Shown piece by piece: positions 1 through 9,295 of a stretch of 64,000 nucleotides of DNA (position 1 is the first letter of the stretch; every line of letters starts with the position of its first letter). The stretch is taken from contig NZ_AOLI01000009.1 of NCBI RefSeq assembly GCF_000336955.1, positions 165,171 to 229,170 of the forward strand, read 5' to 3'. Source of the DNA: Haloferax larsenii JCM 13917. Lineage in GTDB: Archaea; Halobacteriota; Halobacteria; Halobacteriales; Haloferacaceae. The notes under the pieces were generated by a model. That model had not been told where the DNA came from, did no database searches, and saw nothing but the letters and a program-made list of their open reading frames with translations. A program made the translations under genes and the position numbers.

Positions 1-33
1 TCGAGTTCCGAGACGTGACGCTCGCGACCGAAC

Positions 34-1449
34 TCAGTACTTCGGGTCCGCGCCAGTGACTTCGTAGATTTCGTCCATGATGCGGTCGCGTTCGTCCTGC
101 CAGCCCGCGAGCGCACTCGGCCGCGTCGGGTAGCGGTCGTAGTGGGCCATCAGTTCGTCGGCGAGTCGCTTCACCTTGAAGAAGTTCCAAATCTGGCCCC
201 AGTGGCCGTAACTCGACACGGCGGTCTGGAGGAGGAGCGCCGGGCTAAACGAGGTCGTCCCCGAGTAGAGCGCTTCGGCCAGGTTCTCGCCGGGTAGCGA
301 GGCGATGAGACCCATCAGGTCGTCCACGTCGACGGCCGTCGAGAGGATGTTGTACACGTCGAGACTGGCGTAGCGACCGCCGAAGTGGTCCATGACGCGC
401 TGGTTGTACCGCCAGAGCGTCTCTTCGGACACGTCGTCGTCTTCGAGCGCGACGATGGCTTGCTCGCCAGCGTAGGCTCCGGCGTAGGCCGCGCCGGCGA
501 TACCACCGCCGGTCGTCGGGTTGACGTGTGCTGCGGCGTCACCGACTGCCATATAGCCCGGTGCGGTGGCCGAGTCGTAGGGGCGGCGGGTCGGCAGCGC
601 CGCGCCGAGTTTGTCGACGACTTCTGCGCCCTCGAACTCGGGACGGGCGCGCAGGTCCTTCTTCAGGTCGTCGACGAGCTTCATCGGCTCTTCTGTCATC
701 TGGAAGCCCAATCCGGCGTTGATTTCGGTCTCGGTGCGCGGGAAGTACCAGACGTAGCCGGCGGCGACGTCGGCCGGTTTGAACACCAGCGCGTCGGACC
801 ACTCGACGGGTTCGGGGACCTCGACGACTTCGCGGTAGGCAGAACAGAACTGCGAGTACGAGACGTTCGTGTCGAACGTCGCGTCCGAGAAGTCGACTTT
901 GTCTTGGAGCAGCGAGAGCGCGCCCGCACCGTCGATGACGATGTCGGCGTCGTACTCGACGACGTCGCCGTCGTGCTTGGCTCGGATGCCGGTCACGACG
1001 CCGTCGTCGTCCTGCGTGACGTCCTGTACGACGGTGTCGTAGTGGAACTCGGCACCGGCCTCGTCCGCGCCCTCGATGATGAGACGGCCGTACTCCCAGC
1101 GGTCGATGACCGCGAGTTCACCGGGAACGGGAATGTCGAGGACCGTGTCTTCCTGTGGAATCTCGAACCGACCGTGGTCGACCTCCGTGTTCGTGAACGC
1201 GGGTTCGATTTGCGACTTCGGAATCGCGTCGGGGAAGGCGTCTGCGCCTTTCAGGGCGTCACCGCACGCGATGTGTCCTGCTTCCTCGGCGGACTTTCGC
1301 TCGACGACGGCGACGTCGTAGCCCGCGTTGGCGATGGTCGCAGCGGCGTAGCAACCGGAGGTTCCCGCGCCGACGACCACCACATCCACGGACTCTGTCC
1401 GTGGGTTCGCCGAGGAGTCCTCGGCGGTTTCGTTCTCGTCTGTGGACAT
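34..1449 (-). CDS. Geranylgeranyl reductase family flavoprotein
   Basis: FAD-dependent reductase of the geranylgeranyl reductase (ChlP/digeranylgeranylglycerophospholipid reductase) family, which saturates double bonds in archaeal lipid chains or isoprenoid side chains. Visible signs are an N-terminal dinucleotide fold with GAGTSG near residue 27, a CGDALKG segment near residue 62 and the second FAD motif GDAAAHVNP followed by TTGGG near residue 302. At 471 aa it is somewhat longer than the usual ~400, because of a polar N-terminal tail and a C-terminal extension. The start at 1449 has a strong Shine-Dalgarno, GGAGGTGAT, about 5 nt upstream. It follows the permease genes after 105 bp and could be read through from them. 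The exact lipid or quinone substrate cannot be told from sequence. Confidence 0.88.
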   Translation of the reverse strand: MSTDENETAEDSSANPRTESVDVVVVGAGTSGCYAAATIANAGYDVAVVERKSAEEAGHIACGDALKGADAFPDAIPKSQIEPAFTNTEVDHGRFEIPQEDTVLDIPVPGELAVIDRWEYGRLIIEGADEAGAEFHYDTVVQDVTQDDDGVVTGIRAKHDGDVVEYDADIVIDGAGALSLLQDKVDFSDATFDTNVSYSQFCSAYREVVEVPEPVEWSDALVFKPADVAAGYVWYFPRTETEINAGLGFQMTEEPMKLVDDLKKDLRARPEFEGAEVVDKLGAALPTRRPYDSATAPGYMAVGDAAAHVNPTTGGGIAGAAYAGAYAGEQAIVALEDDDVSEETLWRYNQRVMDHFGGRYASLDVYNILSTAVDVDDLMGLIASLPGENLAEALYSGTTSFSPALLLQTAVSSYGHWGQIWNFFKVKRLADELMAHYDRYPTRPSALAGWQDERDRIMDEIYEVTGADPKY

Positions 1450-1554
1450 GGTATCACCTCCATATCGTGGGCAGAAAACTCTTTACTCCCAATCTGTCCT
1501 TCTACAGAAAACGAAACACCGAACGGGGCGAGAAAATCGGACGACGACCGAACG

Positions 1555-2658
1555 TTAGCGGTTGTCTTCGCCCGTGTCGTAGTGTTCCCCGGCGGCCTGT
1601 GGGATGCGAGTGCGGCCGACGAGTGCGAGGATGACGATAACCGTGATGTACGGAATCGTCTGGATAAGCGAGTCGGGAATCGCATATCCCGGGACCTGCT
1701 GGAGGCGAATCTGGACGGCCTCCAGTCCGGCGAAGAGGAACGACGCGCCGAACGCGCCGAGCGGGTTGTAGTTCCCGAAGAGGTACGCGACGATGGCGAT
1801 GAACCCCTTGCCGTTGACCATCGTCTGGTTGTTCCCGATGAACTGGCCGAGACCGAGCGACAGCGCCGACCCGCCGATACCGGAGAGGAACCCGGAGAGG
1901 AGCACGCCCGCGTAGCGGACGCGACTCACGTCGACACCCACGGTGTCGAGCGCCTTCGGGTTCTCACCGGACGCGCGGATGTGACGACCGAACGCCGTGC
2001 GGTTCAGCACGAACCACGACGCCGGAACCGCGATGAGCATCATGTACACCGCCGGGCCAGCGTCGAAGAGCGCGCCGAAGAACGGGATGTCCGAGAGGAC
2101 GGGAATCGTCCACGTTCCGAGCGTCGTCCCCACGTTGTCGGTGTTGACGCCGCCGTAGTAGACCGTCGCCGCGAACGGGGCGAGACCGAGGGCAATGAGC
2201 CAGACGGCGAGGCCAGCGATGATTTGGTCTGCCTTGAACCGGATGCAGACCACGGCGAAGATGAGGGAGAACGCGAGCGATGCGAGCACGCCCGCGAAGA
2301 AGCCGACCCAGATTGCTGGGAGGCCGAGGATGGTCACACCGGGGCCGATGACGGCCGTCGTGATGACTGCCGTAAAGGCCGAGATGATGAGCAGGCCTTC
2401 CAGTCCGATGTTGATGACGCCGGCCTTCTCGGCGAAGATACCGCCGAGTGCGGCGAACGTGATGGGCACCGCGAGCCGCAGCGCCGACGAGAGCGTACTG
2501 CGACTGATGAGGATACCCAGCAGGTCTGCCCAGATACTCTCGGGGAACACGAGACCGAAGAACGCGATAAACGAGAACACCGCGATAGCCCCGGCAGCCA
2601 AGAACATCCGATACGACAGTTCCGTGTCACGGAGTTGGTCGATGGTGGTCGTGCTCAT
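1555..2658 (-). CDS. BMP-type (nucleoside) ABC importer, permease 2
   Basis: Inner-membrane permease of a basic-membrane-protein-type ABC importer, related to the NupQ/YufQ permeases that carry nucleosides. The 367-residue chain is almost entirely hydrophobic segments joined by short loops, with the EKAGVINIGLEG signature near residue 81 that is typical of this family. Its ATG overlaps the stop of the preceding permease by 4 nt (ATGA at 2655-2658), so the two are translationally coupled. With 2655-3920, 3917-5485 and 5699-6829 it makes a complete importer. Nucleosides or other ribosides are the likely cargo from family knowledge; no experiment is implied. Confidence 0.9.
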   Translation of the reverse strand: MSTTTIDQLRDTELSYRMFLAAGAIAVFSFIAFFGLVFPESIWADLLGILISRSTLSSALRLAVPITFAALGGIFAEKAGVINIGLEGLLIISAFTAVITTAVIGPGVTILGLPAIWVGFFAGVLASLAFSLIFAVVCIRFKADQIIAGLAVWLIALGLAPFAATVYYGGVNTDNVGTTLGTWTIPVLSDIPFFGALFDAGPAVYMMLIAVPASWFVLNRTAFGRHIRASGENPKALDTVGVDVSRVRYAGVLLSGFLSGIGGSALSLGLGQFIGNNQTMVNGKGFIAIVAYLFGNYNPLGAFGASFLFAGLEAVQIRLQQVPGYAIPDSLIQTIPYITVIVILALVGRTRIPQAAGEHYDTGEDNR

Positions 2659-3920
2659 TCGTCGTCACCTCCGAGGAGACTGCGGCCGCCGTCGGTCGCC
2701 ACGGCGTCGTCGTCGGTTTCGAGGTTGATGCTCGACCCAATCATGCGGAAGAACTCCGGCATGGCGACGAAAAGGATGATGAGGCCGCGAAGGACCCCGA
2801 CGAGTTGCTTCGGGACGCCCGTCCCGAACTGCACGGCGAGTGACCCGGACTTGAGCGTCCCGAACAGGAGCGCCGCCGGGACGATACCGAACGGGTTGTT
2901 GCCCGCGAGGATGGTGACGGTGATGCCGTCGAAACCGAGCGACGGGACACCGGCTTGCCACTTGCCCATGACCATGAGAACCCAGATAGCCCCGCCGATA
3001 CCACCGAGGGCACCGGAGAGGAACATACTGGTGACGGTCGTGCGCTTGGCATCGACACCACCGTACTCGGCTGCCTCTGGCTGTTCACCGCTCGTCCGCA
3101 AGTCGTAGCCGAACGACGTCTGTTCGAGTAGATACCAGACAGCAACGACCAAGGCGAGACCGAATGCGAGCGCGAGAAGCGAGAAGTCACCGCCCTTGGG
3201 GAATGCGACCGGAAGCAACGTCCCCCAGTCGGGAAGCGGCGTCGTCTCGACGACTTGCGAGTCGGGGTTGCGGAAGAACTCGCTGACGAGGACGAACGCC
3301 ACCTGTGCGGCGATGAAGTTCAGCATGATGGTCGTGATGACCTCGTTCGCGTCCGCGTAGGCTTTCAGTGCGCCCGGAATCGCGCCGTAGAGGCCGCCGA
3401 CGAGCGCGCCGACGAGGATTGCAAGCGGAATCAGGATGAGGCCACCGAGGATTCCCGCCGGGAGGAACGGCGCGACGAAGAACGCGAACAGCGCCGTCGC
3501 GAGCGCGCCGAGGATGAGTTGTCCCTGCGTCCCGATGTTGAACAGCCCCGCGCGGAAGGCGACAGCGACCGAGAGGCCGGTGAAGATGAGGAGCGTCGTC
3601 TCCTTGAGCGTGAGCGCGAGTCCGAAGTTCAGCGGGTTCCAGTTCGGGTTGAACAGTCCGGGAGCGTCCAAGAGGAACGGCCCACCGAGTGCGCCGTTGA
3701 ACAACACGAGATACACTTCGACAGGGTCGTAACAGAAGCCGAGACCGAAGAAGGTCGCCGCCGCGGTCTGGCACGTGGCGACCCGGCCGGAGATGAGAAC
3801 GATGACCGCGCCGACGACGACGGCCATGAAGAGCGCCGCGAAACTAATGAGAATACGTTCGACGGTCGAGGCGTTCACGAGGCGGCGAAGGACGGACTTT
3901 GCGCCGTTTCCGGCACTCAT
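2655..3920 (-). CDS. BMP-type (nucleoside) ABC importer, permease 1
   Basis: Permease subunit of the same importer, related to NupP/YufP. It has 421 residues, a first membrane segment near residues 20-50, a long extracytoplasmic stretch at about 50-105 and then many helices. The FRAGLFNIGTQGQ motif near residue 122 is the family hallmark and pairs with the similar motif in the other permease. The ATG at 3920 overlaps the stop of the ATPase gene by 4 nt. The C-terminal tail is acidic and polar, as in many haloarchaeal membrane proteins. Confidence 0.9.
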   Translation of the reverse strand: MSAGNGAKSVLRRLVNASTVERILISFAALFMAVVVGAVIVLISGRVATCQTAAATFFGLGFCYDPVEVYLVLFNGALGGPFLLDAPGLFNPNWNPLNFGLALTLKETTLLIFTGLSVAVAFRAGLFNIGTQGQLILGALATALFAFFVAPFLPAGILGGLILIPLAILVGALVGGLYGAIPGALKAYADANEVITTIMLNFIAAQVAFVLVSEFFRNPDSQVVETTPLPDWGTLLPVAFPKGGDFSLLALAFGLALVVAVWYLLEQTSFGYDLRTSGEQPEAAEYGGVDAKRTTVTSMFLSGALGGIGGAIWVLMVMGKWQAGVPSLGFDGITVTILAGNNPFGIVPAALLFGTLKSGSLAVQFGTGVPKQLVGVLRGLIILFVAMPEFFRMIGSSINLETDDDAVATDGGRSLLGGDDE

Positions 3921-5485
3921 TGCGCGTCACCAACCGATGGGTTTGCGGTGTCTATCTCGGTGTCCGACCACCCGGGGCGTTCCCCGGCCATCAGGAGGCC
4001 AATCTCTTCTTCCGTCGTGTTTCGTGGGTCGACGATATCCATGAGTTCGCCGTCGTGCATGACGCCGAGGCGGTCCGAAAGTCCCTGCACCTCGTCGAGT
4101 TTCGAGGAGATGAGAAGGACCGCCTTGCCCTGCTGTCGCAGGTCCAACAGTCGTTCGTGGATGAACTCCATCGCCCCGATGTCCACGCCGCGGGTCGGGT
4201 GGGTTGCGACGACGAAATCCGGTTCGCGTTCGAACTCACGTCCGACGATGAACTTCTGCTGGTTGCCGCCCGAGAACGACTCGGCGTCGGCGTCCGCGTG
4301 TGGCGGCCGCACGTCGTACTCGGAGATAATTCGTTCTGCGTGTCCGCGCGCGGTAGACCAGTCGATAGACCCACCGGACGAGAACTTCGAACTGTGCTGG
4401 CTGCCGAGGATGCCGTTCTGGACGAGGTCGAAGTCCATCACGAGGCCGCGTTCGTGGCGGTCCTCGGGGATGTACGCCATCCCGTCTTCGATACGAGAGC
4501 GACGGGATGCGCGTGTGATGTCGCGGCCCTTGTAGGTAATCTGCCCCGACGTGGGTTCGCGAAGCCCGGTAATCGTCTCGACGAGTTGCGACTGCCCGTT
4601 GCCGTCGACGCCCGCGATACCGAACACCTCACCCTCGCGGATGTCGAACGACACGTCGGAGACCGCTTCGATACCGCGGTTGTCGTCGGCGTGGACGTTC
4701 TCGACCGAGAGGACCTGTTTGCCCGGTTCTCGGTGGGCGCTCTTGGGTTCGAGGAGGACCTCGCGGCCGACCATCAGTTCGGCGAGTTCCTCGTTGGAGG
4801 TCTCGTCCGCCTTCACCGTGCCCACGTTCTTCCCGTCGCGGAGGACGGTGATGTCGTCGGCGGCGTGCATCGCTTCGCCGAGTTTGTGGCTGATGAAGAT
4901 AATCGTCTTGCCCTGCGCCGTCAGTTCCTCGAAGACTTCGAATAGCTCTTCGACTTCCTGTGGCGTGAGGACCGCGGTGGGTTCGTCCAGAATCAGAATC
5001 TCTGCCCCACGATAGAGTGCTTTCAGAATCTCGACGCGCTGTTGAACACCGACACTCACGTCCTCGATGGTGTCGTCGGGGTTCACGTCGAATCCGTATC
5101 GTTGCGAGAGGTCGATGACCTCTTGGCGCGCGCGCTCCCGGTCGACCGTCGTCCCGAACCATTTCCGCGGCTCGTTGCCGAGGACGATGTTCTCGGCGAC
5201 AGTCATGGGGTCGACCAGCATGAAGTGCTGGTGAATCATCCCGACGCCCGCCTCGATGGCGTCCGCTGGGGAGTCGAAGTCCCGCGGTTCACCGTCGACG
5301 TAGACGGTCCCCTCTGTGGGTTCATAGAGCCCGTAGAGGATGTTCATCAGCGTCGTCTTGCCGGCCCCGTTTTCACCCAGAAGTGCGTGCACCGTGCCGC
5401 GCTCGACGGTCAGGTCCACGTCGTCGTTCGCTACGACGCCGGGGAACCGTTTGGTGATTTCGTCGAGATGAACAGCGGTGCTCAT
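3917..5485 (-). CDS. BMP-type (nucleoside) ABC importer, ATP-binding protein
   Basis: Energising ATPase of the importer, a NupO-like protein with two fused nucleotide-binding domains. The first half carries Walker A GENGAGKTT at residues 37-45, signature SVGVQQR near 137 and Walker B ILDEPT. The second half has a degenerate P-loop (GVDGNGQSQ) and signature SGGNQQKF, so only one canonical ATP site is expected, as in sugar- and nucleoside-type ATPases. I place the start at the ATG at 5485, not the GTG three codons upstream, because a TATA-like TTTAAG lies about 29 nt before that ATG, fitting a leaderless mRNA. A run of seven Cs lies between promoter and start. Confidence 0.92.
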   Translation of the reverse strand: MSTAVHLDEITKRFPGVVANDDVDLTVERGTVHALLGENGAGKTTLMNILYGLYEPTEGTVYVDGEPRDFDSPADAIEAGVGMIHQHFMLVDPMTVAENIVLGNEPRKWFGTTVDRERARQEVIDLSQRYGFDVNPDDTIEDVSVGVQQRVEILKALYRGAEILILDEPTAVLTPQEVEELFEVFEELTAQGKTIIFISHKLGEAMHAADDITVLRDGKNVGTVKADETSNEELAELMVGREVLLEPKSAHREPGKQVLSVENVHADDNRGIEAVSDVSFDIREGEVFGIAGVDGNGQSQLVETITGLREPTSGQITYKGRDITRASRRSRIEDGMAYIPEDRHERGLVMDFDLVQNGILGSQHSSKFSSGGSIDWSTARGHAERIISEYDVRPPHADADAESFSGGNQQKFIVGREFEREPDFVVATHPTRGVDIGAMEFIHERLLDLRQQGKAVLLISSKLDEVQGLSDRLGVMHDGELMDIVDPRNTTEEEIGLLMAGERPGWSDTEIDTANPSVGDAQ

Positions 5486-5504
5486 CTTGCACACTTTTTC
5501 GGGG

Positions 5505-5518
5505 GGGTTTGCTTAAAC
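5505..5518 (-). promoter_or_regulatory. Promoter of the importer ATPase-permease operon
   Basis: On the minus strand a TATA-like TTTAAG is centred about 29 nt upstream of the ATG at 5485. This spacing is normal for leaderless haloarchaeal transcripts. It suggests that the ATPase and both permeases are transcribed separately from the lipoprotein gene, which ends 213 bp upstream and is followed by a T6 tract at about 5671-5676 that could stop its transcript. Confidence 0.55.
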
Positions 5519-5698
5519 TCGTGGGATTCGATTCGCCGCGGGACACCTCCACACGGTGTATCGAGGCGCTTCGTGGGCGATTTGGAATATTCACCAGTCG
5601 TGAATTACCAATTTATTGAAATATGAAAGCGGCAATAGTGTCTGGTTGTTGCGTCGCTCGACGACAGTATCGAAAAAACGACAGGTTCGGTGACGGAG

Positions 5699-6829
5699 TT
5701 ACTCGGTCGTCGTCGGGACTTCGATGTCGCCGGCGATGATGGACTCACGGGACTCCGTGAGCGAATCCTTGACGTCCTGCGGAATCTCGGAGCCGAGTTG
5801 GGCACCGAAGACGGCGGCGACGCCGTCCTCTTCGAGTCCGAGCGTCGTGGTCGACCCACCGTTGAACTCGCCGTTGACGACGTTTTCGACGGAGGCGAAC
5901 ACGGGCGTCTCGACGCGCTTGACCATCGATGCGAGGATGACGTCGGCGTAGTTCGACTCGGTCTTCGACTGGTCGGAGTCGACACCGATAGCGAACTTGC
6001 CCTGTTCCTTCGCCGCCTGGAAGACACCGAGACCGGTCCCACCAGCAGCGTGGTAGACGATGTCCGCACCCTTGTCGTACATCGACGTGGCGATTTCCTT
6101 CCCCTTCGCGGAGTCGGAGAACGAACCAGCGTACGCGGTGTCGATGGTGATTTCCTCGTCAGCGTGCTTCACACCGGCCTCGTAGCCAGCCTGGAACTTG
6201 CGGATGAGCGGTGCGTCGACACCACCGACGAAGCCAACGCGCTTCTCGCCGGTCGTCGTCGCGCCAGCACCCGCGGAGAACTCCTGCGTCGTGAGCAGAC
6301 CGGCCATGTAGCCGACCTGGAACGAACCCTGCTCTTCGCGGAACTTGTAACTCGCAACGTTCGGTTCGTCGACTTCGTCGTCGACGATCATGAAGTTCTG
6401 GTCCGGGAAGTTCGGTGCCGTCTCGGAGAGCGCAGACTTCTGCGCGAAGCCGATACACGACACGAGGTCGTAGTTCGGACTCGACGACTGCGCGAAGCGG
6501 CGCTGGAACTGCGGGAACTCCTCGGCCGCAGACGGCTGTGCTTCCTCGTAGGCGATGCCCAGTTCGGACTTCGCCTGTTCGATACCGCGCTTGGCCGCGT
6601 CGTTGAACGACTTGTCGCCGAGACCGCCGAGTGCGTAGACCATCCCCACGTTGGCTGCGGGACCGGACTCCTCGGTCGGCTGCTCGGTGGCCGTCGTCTC
6701 GTCGCCACCGTTGCCACCGGACTGCTCGGTGGTCGTCTGTTCGCTACCCTCGGACGGGCCGCCTGTACACCCTGCGAGGCCGGCGATACCCGCGACCCCT
6801 GCCGCTTTGACAAAAGAGCGTCTGTCCAT
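5699..6829 (-). CDS. BMP family substrate-binding lipoprotein
   Basis: Extracytoplasmic binding protein of the importer (basic membrane protein/Med family, usually nucleoside binding). The N-terminus has the twin arginine motif DRRSFVKAAG and a lipobox LAGC with the modified Cys at residue 21, so export by Tat and lipid anchoring are expected. A Ser/Thr/Glu-rich linker follows, then the ligand domain starting with VGMVYALGGLGDKSFND. The ATG at 6829 is preceded by AGGAGA about 10 nt away, and a TTTATG box lies about 43 nt upstream, giving a short leader of roughly 16 nt. It is the first gene of the importer cluster and has its own promoter, as expected for a protein needed in excess. Confidence 0.92.
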   Translation of the reverse strand: MDRRSFVKAAGVAGIAGLAGCTGGPSEGSEQTTTEQSGGNGGDETTATEQPTEESGPAANVGMVYALGGLGDKSFNDAAKRGIEQAKSELGIAYEEAQPSAAEEFPQFQRRFAQSSSPNYDLVSCIGFAQKSALSETAPNFPDQNFMIVDDEVDEPNVASYKFREEQGSFQVGYMAGLLTTQEFSAGAGATTTGEKRVGFVGGVDAPLIRKFQAGYEAGVKHADEEITIDTAYAGSFSDSAKGKEIATSMYDKGADIVYHAAGGTGLGVFQAAKEQGKFAIGVDSDQSKTESNYADVILASMVKRVETPVFASVENVVNGEFNGGSTTTLGLEEDGVAAVFGAQLGSEIPQDVKDSLTESRESIIAGDIEVPTTTE

Positions 6830-7020
6830 GACTATTGTCTCCTATTGATACAGGGGCCGTGAAAATTGCATAAAGGTGTCGTTTCGGTATTCAGAGGATA
6901 CAAGCCTCCTCGCTTACAAATTCGGCAAAACTAGAGCCTCGTTTGTGCCACCGTCACGCGATTTAGTCAGCCCGAGATTGGCCTCGACTACTCGGTGGTG
7001 GCTGAGGGACCCGTGACCGC

Positions 7021-8382
7021 TCAGGCGTTTGCGATTTCGTCTTCGACCACGGCAGTCACCGACTCGACGAGCGCGTCGACGTCGTCGGCTTCGGCGTAGA
7101 CGCGGATGTACGGCTCCGTGCCCGACGGTCGAACCAGCGTCCACGACGCGTCGTCGAATTCGAGGCGAACACCGTACTCGGTATCGACCGACTCCGGCGA
7201 CAGCGCCTCGGGGAGTGACGTTTCGAGGGCAGCCATCGCGACCGCTTTCTTCTCGTCCGGGCAGGAGACGCTCACTTTCCGGTAGGGTCGCTCAGTCACC
7301 GGCTCGCGCAGGCCATCGAGACCCGACTCGGCGACGAGTCGCGCGACGAGCGCGGCGGAGACGACGCCGTCTATCCAGCCGCCGAACGCCGGGTGGATGT
7401 GCTTCCACGGTTCGGCCGCGAAGACCACGTCACCGCCGTCGGCGCGGGCGCTTGCGATTCCCTCGTGGAGCGCGCCGAGTCGGACGCGCTCGACGCGACC
7501 ACCGGCCTCGCGGACGCGCTCGTCGATGCGGCCCGAGGCGTTCGGCGTCGTGACGACAACCGGGTCTTCGGCGTCACTCACGCGAACGTAGTGCGACGCG
7601 ACGATGGCGACGACCGTGTCTTCGTGGACCACGTCACCCTCGCCGTCGATGATGACGATGCGGTCGGAGTCGCCGTCGTGCCCGATGCCGAAGTCGAAGT
7701 CGCCGTCGGCGACGAACGCACGGAGGTCAGACAGCGTCTCGGGCGTCGGCTTCGACTCGCGACCGGGGAAGTGCCCGTCGATTTGCGCGTTCAGCGTGAC
7801 GACGTGTGCACCGAGGTCACGGAGCACCTGTGGCGTCCCGAGTGCGGACATTCCGTTGCCGCAGTCGACAGCGACGTTGAGACCGTCGAGGTCTGACCCG
7901 TGGTCCCGTGCGAAATCGACGATGGCGTCGCGGTAGTCGTCGAGCACGTCGGCAGCGCCGCTTTTCCCCCACTCGTCCCAGTCGGCGGCGGTGACACCGG
8001 CTTCGACGCGGGTTTCGATGTCGCGTTCGAGGTCGCGGTCGTACTCCTCGCCGTCGACGAACATCTTGATGCCGTTGTCGGTCGGCGGGTTGTGCGAGGC
8101 GGTCAACATGACGCCGCGTCGACCTTGGGAGGCGTATGCGAGCGCCGGTGTCGGGACGACGCCGACACGGACGACATCCGCACCGGCAGAGAGGAGACCC
8201 GCCTCGACTGCGGCGGCGAGACTTTCCCCACTCGTCCGGCCGTCACGGCCGACGACGAACTCGGCGGTGGCGTCCGATTCGAGTGCGGCTCGGCCGGCGG
8301 CGCGACCGACGTCGAGAGCGAGTTCCGGTGTGACTCGCGTCGTCACGCTGCCGCGAATCCCGGCAGTACCGAAGAGTTCCAT
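7021..8382 (-). CDS. glmM: Phosphohexomutase (phosphoglucosamine/phosphomannomutase)
   Basis: Alpha-D-phosphohexomutase that moves phosphate between the 1 and 6 positions of glucosamine or mannose phosphates, feeding UDP-sugar or glycosylation pathways. The catalytic serine lies in TASHNPP (Ser96), the metal loop is GDSDR, and the C-terminal phosphate-binding loop reads RPSGTEPYIR. I use the ATG at 8382, which begins MELFGTAGIRGS, the conserved N-terminus of the family; the eight codons upstream are not conserved in character. Length 453 aa is normal. Sequence alone does not separate GlmM from phosphomannomutase, so the symbol is tentative. Confidence 0.85.
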   Translation of the reverse strand: MELFGTAGIRGSVTTRVTPELALDVGRAAGRAALESDATAEFVVGRDGRTSGESLAAAVEAGLLSAGADVVRVGVVPTPALAYASQGRRGVMLTASHNPPTDNGIKMFVDGEEYDRDLERDIETRVEAGVTAADWDEWGKSGAADVLDDYRDAIVDFARDHGSDLDGLNVAVDCGNGMSALGTPQVLRDLGAHVVTLNAQIDGHFPGRESKPTPETLSDLRAFVADGDFDFGIGHDGDSDRIVIIDGEGDVVHEDTVVAIVASHYVRVSDAEDPVVVTTPNASGRIDERVREAGGRVERVRLGALHEGIASARADGGDVVFAAEPWKHIHPAFGGWIDGVVSAALVARLVAESGLDGLREPVTERPYRKVSVSCPDEKKAVAMAALETSLPEALSPESVDTEYGVRLEFDDASWTLVRPSGTEPYIRVYAEADDVDALVESVTAVVEDEIANA

Positions 8383-8517
8383 ACTCCAGCGTGGTGTGGG
8401 CCGCACTTAGATGCTGACGATTCGGGAGGCGCGTGCGAGGTGCAGGCACGGTCGGGATAGCTGAAGCGCGACCGCGTAGACGCCACGCCTTTTGTGTCGG
8501 CCGTCGAAGCACCGCTC

Positions 8518-8802
8518 ATGAGCGAGAGTTCGCGTACCCGCGCACACGTGTACGTCTCAGGTCACGTCCAAGGCGTGTACTACCGAGCGACGACCCGAGA
8601 CACCGCCCGCGACCTCGGCGTCGACGGCTGGGTGAAGAACCTCTCCGACGGCCGCGTCGAAGCCGTCTTCGAGGGGCCGCGCGACGACGTCGAAGAGATG
8701 GTTCGGTGGTGTCACGACGGAAGTCCGATGGCCAGCGTCTCCGACGTGGACGTGACCTACGAAGAACCGCAAGGCGAGACCGGATTCACCGTCGAGCGGT
8801 AG
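8518..8802 (+). CDS. acyP: Acylphosphatase
   Basis: Small cytoplasmic enzyme that hydrolyses carboxyl-phosphate bonds. The 94-residue chain contains the classic GHVQGVYYR segment with catalytic Arg23 and VKNLSDGRVE with catalytic Asn41. The start at ATG 8518 is favoured over an in-frame codon at 8494 because a TTTTGTG box lies about 25 nt upstream, fitting a leaderless mRNA, and because the family normally begins just before this point. It is divergent from the phosphohexomutase. Confidence 0.93.
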   Translation: MSESSRTRAHVYVSGHVQGVYYRATTRDTARDLGVDGWVKNLSDGRVEAVFEGPRDDVEEMVRWCHDGSPMASVSDVDVTYEEPQGETGFTVER

Positions 8803-8858
8803 CTCACGTCAACGAATCGGCCAAATTATTCAAGCGGCCACCTCGCAGACGTGGCCGC

Positions 8859-9101
8859 ATGAGCTTCCGGAGCGACACCCGTGGAATCGGCGTGATACAA
8901 CTGTTTTTCACCATCGTCTGTGGAATCGGGCTTGGTCTCTCGATTGGCACCGCATTTCTCATCATCCAAGGGCCGTTTCTCGGCGGCCCGACGCTCGACC
9001 CGTTCCCGATGATGGGCGCACTCGCCGCCTTCGTGGTCGGCATCGTCGTGTTGTCGTGGGGAACGACGCGGCTGTTCGGTATCGGTGGCGTGGCCGCCTG
9101 A
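8859..9101 (+). CDS. Small two-helix membrane protein
   Basis: Not recognised as a named family. The 80-residue product has two hydrophobic segments, at about residues 11-40 and 53-72, separated by a short Pro/Gly-rich loop, so a hairpin membrane protein is likely. An AT-rich AATTATT box lies about 33 nt before the ATG at 8859. It lies 56 bp after acylphosphatase on the same strand. Haloarchaeal genomes carry many such short membrane proteins; no function can be inferred. Confidence 0.75.
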   Translation: MSFRSDTRGIGVIQLFFTIVCGIGLGLSIGTAFLIIQGPFLGGPTLDPFPMMGALAAFVVGIVVLSWGTTRLFGIGGVAA

Positions 9102-9295
9102 GAGTCTAATCGAGACAGGACGTTCACAGGTCGATAGACAGCAGTCACTGGCTTCCTTGAACATCTCCTGACTTGGGTTGTCGCTTCGTTTGTCATTGGG
9201 GAGTGCAACACCAAGCTGCGAGTATAGTGCAAGAAACGCCGCTACCGGCCCAGATAGTGGCTATTTCACCGAATAACTATACCCTGTGTGCACTA

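Noticed and set aside
385-3108. 907-codon open frame on the plus strand
   Set aside because: It is antisense to the geranylgeranyl reductase and permease genes. Long antisense frames are common in GC-rich haloarchaeal DNA, and the composition (Arg, Val, Glu blocks) is not protein-like.
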